64,000 nucleotides of DNA from Pyruvatibacter sp. (GCF_040219635.1 NZ_JAVJSC010000003.1:320501-384500); one strand, 5' to 3'. Shown: positions 27,171-36,048, numbered from the stretch's first letter. Translations and numbers: made by a program. The notes: generated by a model from the letters alone, not told the origin.

Positions 27171-28070
27171 TTACTCAGCCGCCTGCGCGTCGTCGTCGCG
27201 GCGCTTCAGGAACTTGTAAAGCTGCGCATCCCAGTGGCTGGTGGCGGACAACGTGGCGCGCTTGGTCCACGGCTCGAAGCGCGGGGCGCGCGCACCTTCG
27301 GGCTTGTCGCCCAAAACCGTCACACGCTGGATCACCCGCTCGCCGACAAAATCATTGATGACAAAATGCTGCGTCACCCTGTTGTCCCACATGCCGATCA
27401 TGCCCTGCGACCAGTTGATGCGCACGGTAAAGCGCGGGTTCTGCACCCAGCGCGTGAGAAACGCCAGCAGCGCCTCGCTCTCAAACGCATTCATCTCGAC
27501 AATGCGGCGGGTAAAGTGCTCGTTGACATACAGCGCCTTCTCGCCGGTTTCAGGGTGCACCCGCACGACGGGATGAATGGCCATCGCCTCGCGGTTGCCA
27601 TGCGGCCGCGCATCATGCAGCGCCGTCAGCCCTTCCAGCATCTCCTGCATCGGCTCTGAAAGCTCCGCATACGCCGCAATAAGATTGGTCCACATGGTGT
27701 CACCGCCCGCCTGCGGACACGTCACCATATTGAGGATCGACATCAACGGCGGCGTATCCGTAAACGTCAGATCCGTATGCCATTCATCCGCAATGCCGCC
27801 CTGACTGGCCGCCAGCTCAAAAATATGCGGACTGGGCGCATCCGCCTTCGCAAGATTGGGGTGCGCACCCTCCAGCTCGCCAAACCTCTCCCCCAACGCC
27901 ACATGCTGCGCCGCCGTCAAATGCTGATCCGGAAACACCAGAACCTTATGCTCAGTGAGGAGTGATTTGATTGAGTTGATGTCATCATCAGTTGCGTCGG
28001 CGAGTTTGATGCCTGCGACTGAGGCGCCAAGTGCACCTGCCAACGGCTGTAACTTCAGTTTGTGAACCAT
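27171..28070 (-). CDS. TauD/TfdA-family Fe(II)/2-oxoglutarate dioxygenase
   Basis: The 299-residue enzyme has the facial-triad HxD in DEWHTDLTF and the C-terminal His/Arg region WDNRVTQHFVINDF followed by RVTVLGDKP, both typical of TauD-type dioxygenases. LGASVAGIKLADA at the N-terminus and FPDQHLTAAQHVALGERFGE are also family hallmarks. The ATG at 28070 is chosen because GGAGGAG lies directly upstream; a TTG at 28094 is less likely. It opens the operon with the ATP-grasp and cNMP-flavoprotein genes. The substrate could be taurine, another sulfonate, or an amino-acid-like molecule. Confidence 0.88.
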   Translation of the reverse strand: MVHKLKLQPLAGALGASVAGIKLADATDDDINSIKSLLTEHKVLVFPDQHLTAAQHVALGERFGELEGAHPNLAKADAPSPHIFELAASQGGIADEWHTDLTFTDTPPLMSILNMVTCPQAGGDTMWTNLIAAYAELSEPMQEMLEGLTALHDARPHGNREAMAIHPVVRVHPETGEKALYVNEHFTRRIVEMNAFESEALLAFLTRWVQNPRFTVRINWSQGMIGMWDNRVTQHFVINDFVGERVIQRVTVLGDKPEGARAPRFEPWTKRATLSATSHWDAQLYKFLKRRDDDAQAAE

Positions 28071-28249
28071 TCCCGCTCCTCCCGGTTTTGCCAAGAGTAT
28101 CAGGACCGCATCGCATCACTGCAAGTTCAAAGCTCCACTTCCAAACGGCCGAGAGGAAAACATTCGAACCCACCCGGCACCGTCAGGTGCCAAACAAAAA
28201 TCCGAGGGTTCGGGCGACTTGTCGTGTTGCCGATGCTCTGCAAAACACG

Positions 28250-28339
<90 letters not shown>

Positions 28340-28468
28340 GCGGGGATGGGCGGCGGCTGGCGCGGCCCACTGGTCATCAGGGCGCGGACAATAGACGTGG
28401 GGCGGGTTGAACTGCAAGGGGTGCGGCCGGGTGCCTAAACCGTGTGTGCTTTACTTGTGGCCGATGCG

Positions 28469-28554
28469 AGTGGACCTCGGATCAAGTCCGGGTGGCGGAC
28501 AGGGAGAAGGCCGCTTTTCAAAACCGGTATCCCCGGACTTGATCCGGGGTCCAC
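28469..28554. repeat. REPIN-like pair of inverted palindromes
   Basis: Two nearly identical 23-24-nt segments in opposite orientation (28469-28492 and 28532-28554) are separated by about 40 bp. Each is itself a palindrome: CCTCGGA-TCAAG-TCCGGGT and CCCCGGA-CTTGA-TCCGGGG. The TCAAG/CTTGA loop also occurs in the repeats at 46.6-46.9 kb. Paired inverted palindromes in a noncoding gap are the hallmark of REP/REPIN elements. Confidence 0.65.
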
Positions 28555-28604
28555 TCACCGCTCAGCAGGCACACAGCGACTGTGGCGGGCGACACTAGCA
28601 GGCG

Positions 28605-28796
28605 TCAGTCGGTAATCGCGTCCCACAGGGCTTCGAGGAACTCGGACAGCCAGTCGATGACCGGGTCCAGCACAGTGAAGAACGGGATGTAGTCTTCCAG
28701 CACATCGCGGATGTCGCCATCAAGCGCTGCAACGAACACAGCAGCGAGTAATGCCCAGAAGATGACGATCACCACTCCGCGTAACAGCGTGCCCAT
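28605..28796 (-). CDS. Small single-pass membrane protein, function unknown
   Basis: The 63-residue product has a hydrophobic N-terminal helix (about residues 5-25, VVIVIFWALLAAVFVAAL) followed by an acidic, aromatic-rich amphipathic tail (DWLSEFLEALWDAITD). An AAGGA lies nine bases before the ATG and the gene follows the SIMPL gene by 23 bp on the same strand, so I consider it real and co-transcribed. No family is recognised; an inner-membrane anchor or regulator is possible. Confidence 0.55.
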   Translation of the reverse strand: MGTLLRGVVIVIFWALLAAVFVAALDGDIRDVLEDYIPFFTVLDPVIDWLSEFLEALWDAITD

Positions 28797-28819
28797 GGGC
28801 GTGTCCTTTTGGCTGACGG

Positions 28820-29545
28820 TTAGTCGCTCAAAGAGTAGTCCACCGTGGCCACAACGCGAACCGTCTTTTCAAGCTGGCTTTCCTCGCTGACACCGCCGGT
28901 ATCATCGCGCGGGCGGATAACGATAACACCCTGATTGGCCCGCAGAATGCCGCCAAGCTGTGACCCTGAATTGGCCGCAAACTCGGCAGCCCCGGTGCGC
29001 GCGGCAGCGGTCGCCTGCGCGATAAGCTCCGGCTTGATGTCGTTGAGACCATTGAAGGAATAGGTCGGCCCGCCAAGGTCGGCCAGCACCACACCCCGGC
29101 GGACCAGCTCGCCGGTTTCACGACCCAGCGCATCCACCAGGTCCACGTCGGGCGTCCGCAGCAGCATGTTCTGCGCAATGATATAGCGCGCCTCGCCAAT
29201 GCCGCCGGAGCGATAGGCCTGCGCCAGCAGATCCGTCACCTCAAGGCGCTCAAGGCTGATCTCGTCGGGCTGGACGCCGCGCGAGGTCAGGAATGTGGTG
29301 ATTGTGTTTGTGTTCTGATCAATCTGCGCCTGCACCTGCGCCAGGTCGTTGCCGGTGGCCGTATAGCGCAGCCGCCACATGGCCAGATCAGCACGCACGT
29401 CGCGCTCAGCAAGGCCTTTCACGGTGACATAGCGCTCCGCCTTGCGGCCTTCAAAAAAGCCGGTGCCCACCTGCCAGCCGGCAAACGCCACGCCCGCCGC
29501 CAGCACAATGGCGCCCAAAAAACCGAATGGTCCGCTGTTCATCAC
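28820..29545 (-). CDS. SIMPL (DUF541) domain periplasmic protein
   Basis: The 241-residue protein has an N-terminal membrane anchor/signal segment (about residues 8-25) and then a SIMPL domain: VTVKGLAERDVRADLAMWRL at the start, TTFLTSRGVQPDEISLERLE in the middle, and a C-terminal KTVRVVATVDYSL strand. SIMPL proteins are periplasmic, often in outer-membrane stress or oxidative-stress contexts, with poorly known function. Two tandem ATGs (29545 and 29542) are possible starts. It is divergent from the phosphatidylcholine synthase gene and precedes a small membrane protein. Confidence 0.82.
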   Translation of the reverse strand: MMNSGPFGFLGAIVLAAGVAFAGWQVGTGFFEGRKAERYVTVKGLAERDVRADLAMWRLRYTATGNDLAQVQAQIDQNTNTITTFLTSRGVQPDEISLERLEVTDLLAQAYRSGGIGEARYIIAQNMLLRTPDVDLVDALGRETGELVRRGVVLADLGGPTYSFNGLNDIKPELIAQATAAARTGAAEFAANSGSQLGGILRANQGVIVIRPRDDTGGVSEESQLEKTVRVVATVDYSLSD

Positions 29546-29602
29546 CCGTCTCCCCGATAGGTCTGGCCCGTTTCAGCCTCATTACATGATGCTGCTAAGC
29601 TG

Positions 29603-30367
29603 ATGCCTTTGATGATGCACGATTCGAGCAACAACATGGCGACGCCAAAACCAGAGCCTTCTGCCCGGTCTTTAGACAGATCACGCGCCTGGGCCATTCA
29701 CGCGTTCACAGCGTCCGGGGCCATCATTGCCATGCTGGCGCTCACCGCCGTCACCAATGGCGATCCGGCGACGGCGTTTTTGTGGCTGGGGCTGGCGTTT
29801 GTGGTGGATGGGCTCGATGGCCCGCTGGCGCGCCGCTACCGGGTTGAGCAGGTGCTGCCCCGCATTTCCGGTGAAACGCTGGATCTGGTGGTGGATTACC
29901 TCACATACGTGGTGATCCCCGCCGTCATGCTCGCGTCGCTGGACCTGTTGCCTGAGGGCTCGGGCACGCTGACCGCAGGCGTGGTGCTGGCTGTGTCGCT
30001 TTATACGTTTGCCAACCGCGACATGAAGACCGACGACAATTATTTTGAGGGCTTTCCGGCCGTGTGGAACGTGCTGGTGCTCTATATGTGGGTGCTGGAC
30101 ACCAACCCGTGGGCCAACATTGCCGTCATTGCCCTGTGCGTGGCGCTGACTTTCACCCGCCTCAAGTTCACCCACCCCATGCGTGTGGTGAAGCTGCGGA
30201 CCCTGACCCTGGTGCTGACGGCCATCTGGGCAACCCTGAGCCTGTTGATGGTGCTCACACATCCCGCCCCGCCACACTGGGCCATGTGGCTGTGGGTGGC
30301 GCTGATTGGCTACTTCCTTTGGCTCACCGCCCATCGGACATTTGTTTCAGGCGTTTCGGGCGAATAA
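29603..30367 (+). CDS. pcs: Phosphatidylcholine synthase
   Basis: This membrane enzyme of up to 254 residues condenses choline with CDP-diacylglycerol to phosphatidylcholine. The CDP-alcohol phosphotransferase motif is present in the Pcs-specific form: VVDGLDGPLARRYRVEQVLP then GETLDLVVDYLTYVVIP. About eight hydrophobic helices fill the rest. Pcs is characteristic of alphaproteobacteria that contain phosphatidylcholine and requires choline uptake from outside. The start is ambiguous: ATGs at 29603, 29612, 29615 and 29636 are in frame, and the last would remove an 11-residue polar leader. A promoter for the ribosomal-protein operon lies 37 bp after its stop. Confidence 0.92.
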   Translation: MPLMMHDSSNNMATPKPEPSARSLDRSRAWAIHAFTASGAIIAMLALTAVTNGDPATAFLWLGLAFVVDGLDGPLARRYRVEQVLPRISGETLDLVVDYLTYVVIPAVMLASLDLLPEGSGTLTAGVVLAVSLYTFANRDMKTDDNYFEGFPAVWNVLVLYMWVLDTNPWANIAVIALCVALTFTRLKFTHPMRVVKLRTLTLVLTAIWATLSLLMVLTHPAPPHWAMWLWVALIGYFLWLTAHRTFVSGVSGE

Positions 30368-30403
30368 CGCCCGGCATTTATTACCGTTTTACGGCTGTGG
30401 CGC

Positions 30404-30431
30404 TTGACTTGACCGGCTCAAAAAGTATGAT
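30404..30431 (+). promoter_or_regulatory. Sigma-70 promoter for rplU-rpmA
   Basis: TTGACT (30404-30409) and TATGAT (30426-30431) are separated by 16 bases. A GC-rich discriminator (CCGCGCCC) follows, as in growth-rate and stringently controlled promoters. The site is about 127 bp upstream of rplU. Confidence 0.7.
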
Positions 30432-30557
30432 CCGCGCCCAATCGCCGGGTTTGTCCATGCAAAATGGACTGATCCGGCGCATTTCCTTTTGACCACACGG
30501 CGTCGAGCGCGGCATTTTCCGCAGCCTTCAGCCATTTTTTGAAGTTGGACGAGCCTT

Positions 30558-30869
30558 ATGTTCGCGGTCATCCGCACTGGCGGTAAGCAGTACAAAGTGG
30601 CACAGAACGATGTGCTTTCTGTCGAAAAGCTCGAAGGCGAGCCCGGCGACAAGATTGAAATCGGCGAAGTGCTGATGGTTGGTGGAGAGGGCGATGCCAA
30701 AGTGGGCAGCCCGCTTCTGGATGGCGCCAAGGTCTCCGCTGAGGTTCTGGGCCACGGCCGCGACCGCAAGGTGCGCATCTTCAAAAAGGTGCGGCGACAC
30801 ACATACCGGCGCACCAAAGGCCACCGCCAGCACAAGACCCAGATCAGGATCACCGGCATCAGCGCGTAA
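30558..30869 (+). CDS. rplU: 50S ribosomal protein L21
   Basis: The 103-residue protein begins MFAVIRTGGKQYKVAQ and has RRHTYRRTKGHRQHKTQIRI near the end, the L21 signature region that contacts 23S rRNA. It is followed by rpmA after 44 bp, the standard bacterial pairing, and shares the promoter at 30404-30431. Length is normal. Confidence 0.97.
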   Translation: MFAVIRTGGKQYKVAQNDVLSVEKLEGEPGDKIEIGEVLMVGGEGDAKVGSPLLDGAKVSAEVLGHGRDRKVRIFKKVRRHTYRRTKGHRQHKTQIRITGISA

Positions 30870-30913
30870 CATTACGCAGCGACCCGGCACAGACAGATAC
30901 GGAGAAATACGAA

Positions 30914-31192
30914 ATGGCACATAAAAAAGCAGGCGGCTCATCCCGCAACGGTCGTGATTCAGCCGGCCGGCGCCTTGGCATCAAGAAGTTCGGTGGCGAA
31001 GCCGTGATCCCCGGCAACATCATTTTGCGCCAGCGCGGCACCAAGTGGCATCCGGGCGAAAATGTCGGCATGGGCAAGGATCACACGATCTTCGCCAAGA
31101 TCGAGGGCAACGTGTCGTTCCGCACCCGTGCAGGCGACCGCACCTTCGTATCAGTGGTCCCGACGACCCCGGCATCAGCCGCGGCTGAATAA
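30914..31192 (+). CDS. rpmA: 50S ribosomal protein L27
   Basis: The 92-residue protein starts MAHKKAGGSSRNGRDSAGRR, the conserved N-terminus that reaches the peptidyl-transferase centre, followed by LGIKKFGGEAVIPGNIILRQ and RGTKWHPGENVGMGKDHTIF. A GGAG lies ten bases upstream of the ATG. A strong terminator follows 61 bp after the stop, so rplU-rpmA can form a separate transcript from the GNAT-obgE genes. Confidence 0.97.
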   Translation: MAHKKAGGSSRNGRDSAGRRLGIKKFGGEAVIPGNIILRQRGTKWHPGENVGMGKDHTIFAKIEGNVSFRTRAGDRTFVSVVPTTPASAAAE

Positions 31193-31253
31193 GAACACGG
31201 TGGACCCATTGCCACCGTTTGGTGGCAGTCCATTCATAGGCAATAGCCGACAC

Positions 31254-31286
31254 AAGGGAGATGGATCGCCATCTCCCTTTTGTTTT
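31254..31286 (+). terminator. Rho-independent terminator after rpmA
   Basis: AAGGGAGATGG and CCATCTCCCTT form an 11-bp stem around an ATCG loop, directly followed by a T-rich run (TTTGTTTT). Confidence 0.85.
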
Positions 31287-31348
31287 GCTCCCTTGAAGCC
31301 CTTACGCGGGCACCCCCGCAACCGGGGAACCTATGGAAGGACGCTCCC

Positions 31349-31912
31349 ATGAGAGCGCAGATGACAACCGACCGATTGACCCTGCGGTGGCTCATACCGG
31401 ATGACGCTCAGCGCCTGACAGAACTAGCCAGCAACTGGAACGTGGCCCGTATGCTGGCGCGGTTGCCTTACCCCTACCCTGAGAATGGCGCCGAAGACTG
31501 GCTGGCCACCCACGCCGACATGCGCACACGCGGGCACGGCTCACCCTATGCCATAACGCTTGCCGGCACTCTCATCGGCGTGGTCGGTGTTGAACGGATG
31601 GACGATGGCCGCGTTGAGCTTGGCTACTGGCTGGGCGAACCTTATTGGGGCCACGGCTACGCCACGGAAGCCGCCAAAGCTGCAACTCATATTGGCTTTG
31701 CGGACCTTGGCGTCGGCACACTCACATCCGGGCACTTCGAGGAAAACGCAGCGTCCGGCCGCGTACTGCAAAAATGCGGGTTTCGCTATACTGGCACCTC
31801 AATGCGCCCCTGCCTTGCCCGCGGAGAGGACATGGCATCCGTCGATCTCGCCATGACCCGAGATGCCTGGCTTGCAGGCCTGGTGGCGTCCGCAACCCTT
31901 CAGGTGGCATAA
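31349..31912 (+). CDS. GNAT family N-acetyltransferase (RimJ/RimL type), first of two
   Basis: The 187-residue protein starts with TTDRLTLRWLIPDDAQRLTE, the RimJ-like opening, and carries the acetyl-CoA loop LGEPYWGHGYATEAAKAA followed by NAASGRVLQKCGFRYTG. GAAGG lies about ten bases before the chosen ATG at 31349; an in-frame extension to 31280 overlaps the terminator region and is unlikely. A second, different GNAT gene follows 8 bp downstream. A GNAT at this position, before obgE, is common in alphaproteobacteria; its acceptor substrate is not known. Confidence 0.88.
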   Translation: MRAQMTTDRLTLRWLIPDDAQRLTELASNWNVARMLARLPYPYPENGAEDWLATHADMRTRGHGSPYAITLAGTLIGVVGVERMDDGRVELGYWLGEPYWGHGYATEAAKAATHIGFADLGVGTLTSGHFEENAASGRVLQKCGFRYTGTSMRPCLARGEDMASVDLAMTRDAWLAGLVASATLQVA

Positions 31913-31920
31913 CAGACCCA

Positions 31921-32529
31921 ATGACACACGTTCTCCCAGCCCTGAGCGACATCGTGATCAAGACCGAGCGTCTGGTCATGCGCCCGCTTGCGGTCGCGGA
32001 CGCACAGGCTTTTGCAACTGCCGCCAGCGATCCCCGCATCGGCGACGTGATGGACCATATCCCCACGCCCTGCCCTGCCGAACTGGTGAGCGCATGGGCG
32101 GCAGACGCACCTGACGGGATTACGGCGGGCACGGATTATTCTTTGGTCATCACAGACAAAGCCCAAAACACTCTGTTAGGGGCAGCAAATCTCGGCCGCA
32201 TGGTGGCGCTTGGGGTGTCGGGCCGACAGTTTGAACTCAGCTACTGGCTGGCCCCTTCCCACTGGGGCAACGGGTTGGCGACCGAATGCGCTACGGGCCT
32301 GCGCGACTGGGCGTTCGAAACACTGAAGGCCGGTGGCCTGCGCGCGGCATGTGCCATGACAAACAAAGCTTCAACACGCGTGCTTGAAAAGACCGGGTTC
32401 CATTTCATAAACACAACCGCGTTTGACGCATCCGGCAAACTTCCTGCAAGACTGCGCACCAATTTCCGCATGGACAAACCCCGCTGGGAAGCGCTCACAC
32501 AGCATTCTCATTTGAGCACAGCATCATGA
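31921..32529 (+). CDS. GNAT family N-acetyltransferase (RimJ/RimL type), second of two
   Basis: The 202-residue protein opens with IVIKTERLVMRPLAVADAQA and has the pyrophosphate-binding loop WLAPSHWGNGLATECATGLR and NKASTRVLEKTGFHFI. It shares fold and likely origin with the preceding gene but the two are well diverged, suggesting different acceptors. The ATG at 31921 is chosen over longer in-frame extensions, which overlap the upstream GNAT gene. Its stop overlaps the obgE start (ATGA). Confidence 0.88.
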   Translation: MTHVLPALSDIVIKTERLVMRPLAVADAQAFATAASDPRIGDVMDHIPTPCPAELVSAWAADAPDGITAGTDYSLVITDKAQNTLLGAANLGRMVALGVSGRQFELSYWLAPSHWGNGLATECATGLRDWAFETLKAGGLRAACAMTNKASTRVLEKTGFHFINTTAFDASGKLPARLRTNFRMDKPRWEALTQHSHLSTAS

Positions 32530-33608
32530 AGTTTCTCGATCAGGCAAAAGTCTTTATTGCGTCCGGCGCGGGCGGCAACGGCACGGTGTCATTCCGCCGG
32601 GAAAAATACATCGAGTTCGGCGGACCAGACGGCGGCGACGGCGGCAAGGGCGGCGACGTATGGGCGGAATGCGTGCATTCGCTGAACACCCTCATTGATT
32701 ATCGCTACCAGCAGCACTTCAAGGCCAGGCGCGGTGAGAGCGGCGCAGGCCGCGATCGGTTCGGCAAGGGCGGCGACGACGTGGTGCTGAAACTCCCCGT
32801 CGGTACGCAGATTTTTGAAGAAGACAACGAAACCCTGATTGCCGATCTCACCGAAGCAGGCCAGCGCGTGTTGCTGGCCAGGGGCGGCAATGGCGGCTGG
32901 GGCAATGCGCGCTTCAAGAGCGCCACCAACCGCGCCCCGCGCCGCGCCAATGAAGGCCAGGAGGCTGAAGAACGCTGGATCTGGCTGCGCCTCAAACTCA
33001 TTGCGGACGCTGGCCTTGTGGGCCTTCCCAACGCCGGAAAATCCACGTTTCTGGCCGCCGTCACCGCCGCCAAACCCAAGATCGCCGATTATCCCTTCAC
33101 CACCCTCACCCCCAATCTGGGCGTGGTGAAGGTGGATGAGGCAGCGTTTGTGCTGGCAGACATTCCCGGCCTCATCGAAGGCGCACACGAGGGCCTGGGG
33201 CTGGGCGACCGCTTTTTGGGACACGTCGAGCGCACCAACGTGTTGCTGCATCTGGTGGACGCAACCCAGGACGATGTGGCCAACGCCTACACCACCATTC
33301 GCACCGAATTGTCAGCATACGGAAACGGCCTTGCCGAAAAGCCTGAACTGGTGGCGCTCAGCAAGGTGGATGCGCTCACCGACGAGGCCCGCGCCGAAAA
33401 AGCCGCCGAGCTGGAAGCCGTCAGCAGCAGCAAACCCATATTGCTGTCCAGCGCCAGCGGCGAAGGCGTGACGGATGCCCTTCGCGCCATCAACGTCTAT
33501 GTCGCCCGCGTCCGGCAAATGCAGATTGACGAAGCCGAGGCCAAAGAGGCCGAAGCGACCGCTATCAGGGAACAACGCCCTGTACCTGACGAAAGCTGGC
33601 GGCCATGA
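32526..33608 (+). CDS. obgE: GTPase ObgE/CgtA
   Basis: The 360-residue ribosome-assembly GTPase has the glycine-rich Obg domain (KFLDQAKVFIASGAGGNGTV, then GGPDGGDGGKGGDVW) at about residues 1-158. The G domain carries GLPNAGKST (G1), DYPFTTLTPNLG (G2), DIPGLIEG (G3), SKVDAL (G4) and SSASGEG (G5). A short acidic tail follows. It functions in late 50S maturation and stress control. It is coupled by 4-bp overlaps to the GNAT gene upstream and proB downstream. Confidence 0.97.
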   Translation: MKFLDQAKVFIASGAGGNGTVSFRREKYIEFGGPDGGDGGKGGDVWAECVHSLNTLIDYRYQQHFKARRGESGAGRDRFGKGGDDVVLKLPVGTQIFEEDNETLIADLTEAGQRVLLARGGNGGWGNARFKSATNRAPRRANEGQEAEERWIWLRLKLIADAGLVGLPNAGKSTFLAAVTAAKPKIADYPFTTLTPNLGVVKVDEAAFVLADIPGLIEGAHEGLGLGDRFLGHVERTNVLLHLVDATQDDVANAYTTIRTELSAYGNGLAEKPELVALSKVDALTDEARAEKAAELEAVSSSKPILLSSASGEGVTDALRAINVYVARVRQMQIDEAEAKEAEATAIREQRPVPDESWRP

Positions 33609-34759
33609 CCGAGCGGCTGACAAATGCTAAGCGCGTCGTCGTTAAAATCGGCTCCGCCCTGCTGGTGGACGCAGCAACAGGCAAAATCCGCACGGTGTGG
33701 CTCAAAACACTTGCCGCAGACATTGCCCGTATGCGCACGCGCGGCCAGCAGGTGATTGTTGTATCGTCCGGCGCCATAGCGGTTGGCAGCAAGGCGCTGG
33801 GCCTTGGCCCCCGCGCCTCGCTGGCGCTCGAAGAAAGCCAGGCGGCGGCCGCCTACGGCCAGATAGGTCTTGCCCGCGCCTATCAGGAAGCCCTTGATGG
33901 CCACGACATAAAAATTGCGCAGGTGTTGCTTACGCTTGGCGACACCGAAGGCCGCCGCAGCTACCTCAACGCCCGCTCCACCCTCACCAAACTGCTGGAC
34001 TTCAACCTTGTGCCCGTGGTCAACGAAAACGACACGGTAGCAACCACTGAAATCCGCTACGGGGACAACGACCGTCTGTCGGCGCGCGTGGCCAGCATGG
34101 TGGATGCAGACTGTCTGGTGTTGTTGTCCGACATTGATGGTCTTTATACGGACGACCCGGCCAAAAACAAATCCGCCACTCTGGTGCGCGAAGTCAGCGA
34201 CATCACCGCCGACATTGAAGCCATGGCAGGCACCGCAGGCACCGACATGTCCACCGGCGGCATGATTACCAAGCTGGAGGCAGGCCGCATTGCCACCCAG
34301 GCCGGCGTCCACATGGTGATTGCCAGGGGCGCTGTCGATCATCCGCTTCAGGCCATTGAAGACGGCGCCAACGCCACCTGGTTTACCGCCCACGCCACCC
34401 CCGCCGACGCACGCAAACGCTGGATCAGCGGCAGCCTCAAGGCTGTGGGCACGATTGTGGTGGACGACGGCGCTGAACGCGCGCTTGGCCGTGGCCGCAG
34501 CTTGCTGCCCGCAGGCGTTATAAAAGTCACTGGCCGGTTTGACCGGGGCGACGCTGTGATTGTGAAAAACATGAGTGGCGTTGAACTGGGTCGCGGCCTT
34601 GCAGCGTATGGATCAACGGATGCCGCACGCATTGCCGGGCACAAAAGCGGTGAAATAGAAGCCCTGCTCGGCTACCGTGGCCGCGATGAAATGATCCACC
34701 GCGATCATCTGGCCCTTAACCGCACGGCAAAAGACACCAAAAGCGAGTTGCCAAAATGA
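33605..34759 (+). CDS. proB: Glutamate 5-kinase
   Basis: The 384-residue protein catalyses the first step of proline synthesis, ATP-dependent phosphorylation of L-glutamate. The amino-acid kinase domain (about 1-260) includes VVKIGSALLVD, VIVVSSGAIAVGSKALG, PVVNENDTVAT and GTDMSTGGMITKLEAG. A C-terminal PUA domain (about 280-370) is present (GSLKAVGTIVVDDGAERAL). The family is feedback-inhibited by proline. The start overlaps obgE and the stop overlaps proA, giving a tightly coupled proBA pair. Confidence 0.97.
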   Translation: MTERLTNAKRVVVKIGSALLVDAATGKIRTVWLKTLAADIARMRTRGQQVIVVSSGAIAVGSKALGLGPRASLALEESQAAAAYGQIGLARAYQEALDGHDIKIAQVLLTLGDTEGRRSYLNARSTLTKLLDFNLVPVVNENDTVATTEIRYGDNDRLSARVASMVDADCLVLLSDIDGLYTDDPAKNKSATLVREVSDITADIEAMAGTAGTDMSTGGMITKLEAGRIATQAGVHMVIARGAVDHPLQAIEDGANATWFTAHATPADARKRWISGSLKAVGTIVVDDGAERALGRGRSLLPAGVIKVTGRFDRGDAVIVKNMSGVELGRGLAAYGSTDAARIAGHKSGEIEALLGYRGRDEMIHRDHLALNRTAKDTKSELPK

Positions 34760-36048
34760 GCGTTGTTAAAACCCTCCACACCGCAGGCCCTGATGTTGTC
34801 GCCACCATGGCGCAGCTTGGCCGCAACGCCCGCGAAGCCGCCAAAGCTCTGCGCACAGCGCCGCGCAAACAAAAAGACGCAGCACTTCTTGCCGCCGCCA
34901 TGACCATCCGCGCCGACGTGGACCTCATTCTGGACGCCAATGCAAAGGACATGGAGGCTGCAAAAGCACGCGGCCTCACCGGTGCACTGATTGACCGCCT
35001 GATGCTGGATGACGCGCGCATTGAGGCCATGGCAAAAGGCCTGGAGGCCATTGTCGCGCTGGACGATCCGGTGGGCACCACCATCACCGAATGGGACATG
35101 CCGTCTGGCCTGCATATTGAGCGCCGCCGCGTACCCCTGGGCGTTATCGGCATCATTTACGAAAGTCGTCCCAACGTGACGGCAGACGCGGGTGCCCTGT
35201 GCCTCAAATCCGGCAACGCGGTCATTTTGCGGGGCGGGTCCGAGAGCTTTCATTCCTCGCGCGCCATCCACACCATTCTGGAACACGGCCTTGATGCAGC
35301 CCAGTTGCCTTCAACGGCTATCCAGCTTGTGCCCACGACCGACCGCGCCGCTGTTGGCGAAATGCTCAAGGGCCTTGATGGCACACTAGACCTGCTGGTG
35401 CCGCGCGGTGGCCGCAGCCTCACCGAACGCGTGACCAACGAAGCGCGTGTGCCTGTGCTTGGCCACCTTGATGGCCTGTGCCATGTCTATATCGACAAAG
35501 ATGCTGACATGGAGATGGCGAAGAAAATCGCCGTCAACGCCAAGATGCGCCGCACCGGCATTTGCGGTGCTGCTGAAACGCTGCTGGTGGACGAGGCGGT
35601 GGCGGCCACTCACCTGCCCGCCGTCGCCACCGCGCTCAAAGATGCGGGATGCGAACTGCGGGGCGACGACAAAGCCCGCGCCCTAATGCCAGACATGGCA
35701 GCCGCCACAGACGATGATTGGCGTACGGAATATCTCGATGCCATCATCACAGTCGCCGTTGTGCCCGGCGTCAAGGGCGCACTGGACCATATTGCCAAAT
35801 ATGGCTCACAGCACACCGAAAGCATTGTCACTGACAATCAGCAAACTGCAGATACTTTCCTGACCCAATGCGACAGCGCGATCCTGCTGCACAATGCCTC
35901 AACCCAGTTTGCCGATGGCGGCGAGTTCGGCATGGGCGCTGAAATCGGCATTGCCACCGGCAAGCTGCACGCGCGCGGGCCCGTGGGCCTTGAGCAACTC
36001 ACAACCTTCAAATACGTGGTGCGCGGCAGCGGCCAGACGCGGCCCTAG
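34756..36048 (+). CDS. proA: Gamma-glutamyl phosphate reductase
   Basis: The 430-residue NADPH enzyme makes glutamate 5-semialdehyde, the second step of proline synthesis. Motifs include IERRRVPLGVIGIIYESRPN, CLKSGNAVILRGGSE, the catalytic-Cys region MRRTGICGAAETLLVD and SDxx-type C-terminus HARGPVGLEQLTTFKYVVRG. Its length is close to the family norm. It overlaps proB by 4 bp and nadD starts immediately after its stop. Confidence 0.97.
   Translation: MSVVKTLHTAGPDVVATMAQLGRNAREAAKALRTAPRKQKDAALLAAAMTIRADVDLILDANAKDMEAAKARGLTGALIDRLMLDDARIEAMAKGLEAIVALDDPVGTTITEWDMPSGLHIERRRVPLGVIGIIYESRPNVTADAGALCLKSGNAVILRGGSESFHSSRAIHTILEHGLDAAQLPSTAIQLVPTTDRAAVGEMLKGLDGTLDLLVPRGGRSLTERVTNEARVPVLGHLDGLCHVYIDKDADMEMAKKIAVNAKMRRTGICGAAETLLVDEAVAATHLPAVATALKDAGCELRGDDKARALMPDMAAATDDDWRTEYLDAIITVAVVPGVKGALDHIAKYGSQHTESIVTDNQQTADTFLTQCDSAILLHNASTQFADGGEFGMGAEIGIATGKLHARGPVGLEQLTTFKYVVRGSGQTRP

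Noticed and set aside
28340..28604. Small coding genes on either strand next to the tRNA
   Set aside because: Frames here are short, overlap the tRNA or palindromes, and lack ribosome-binding sites.
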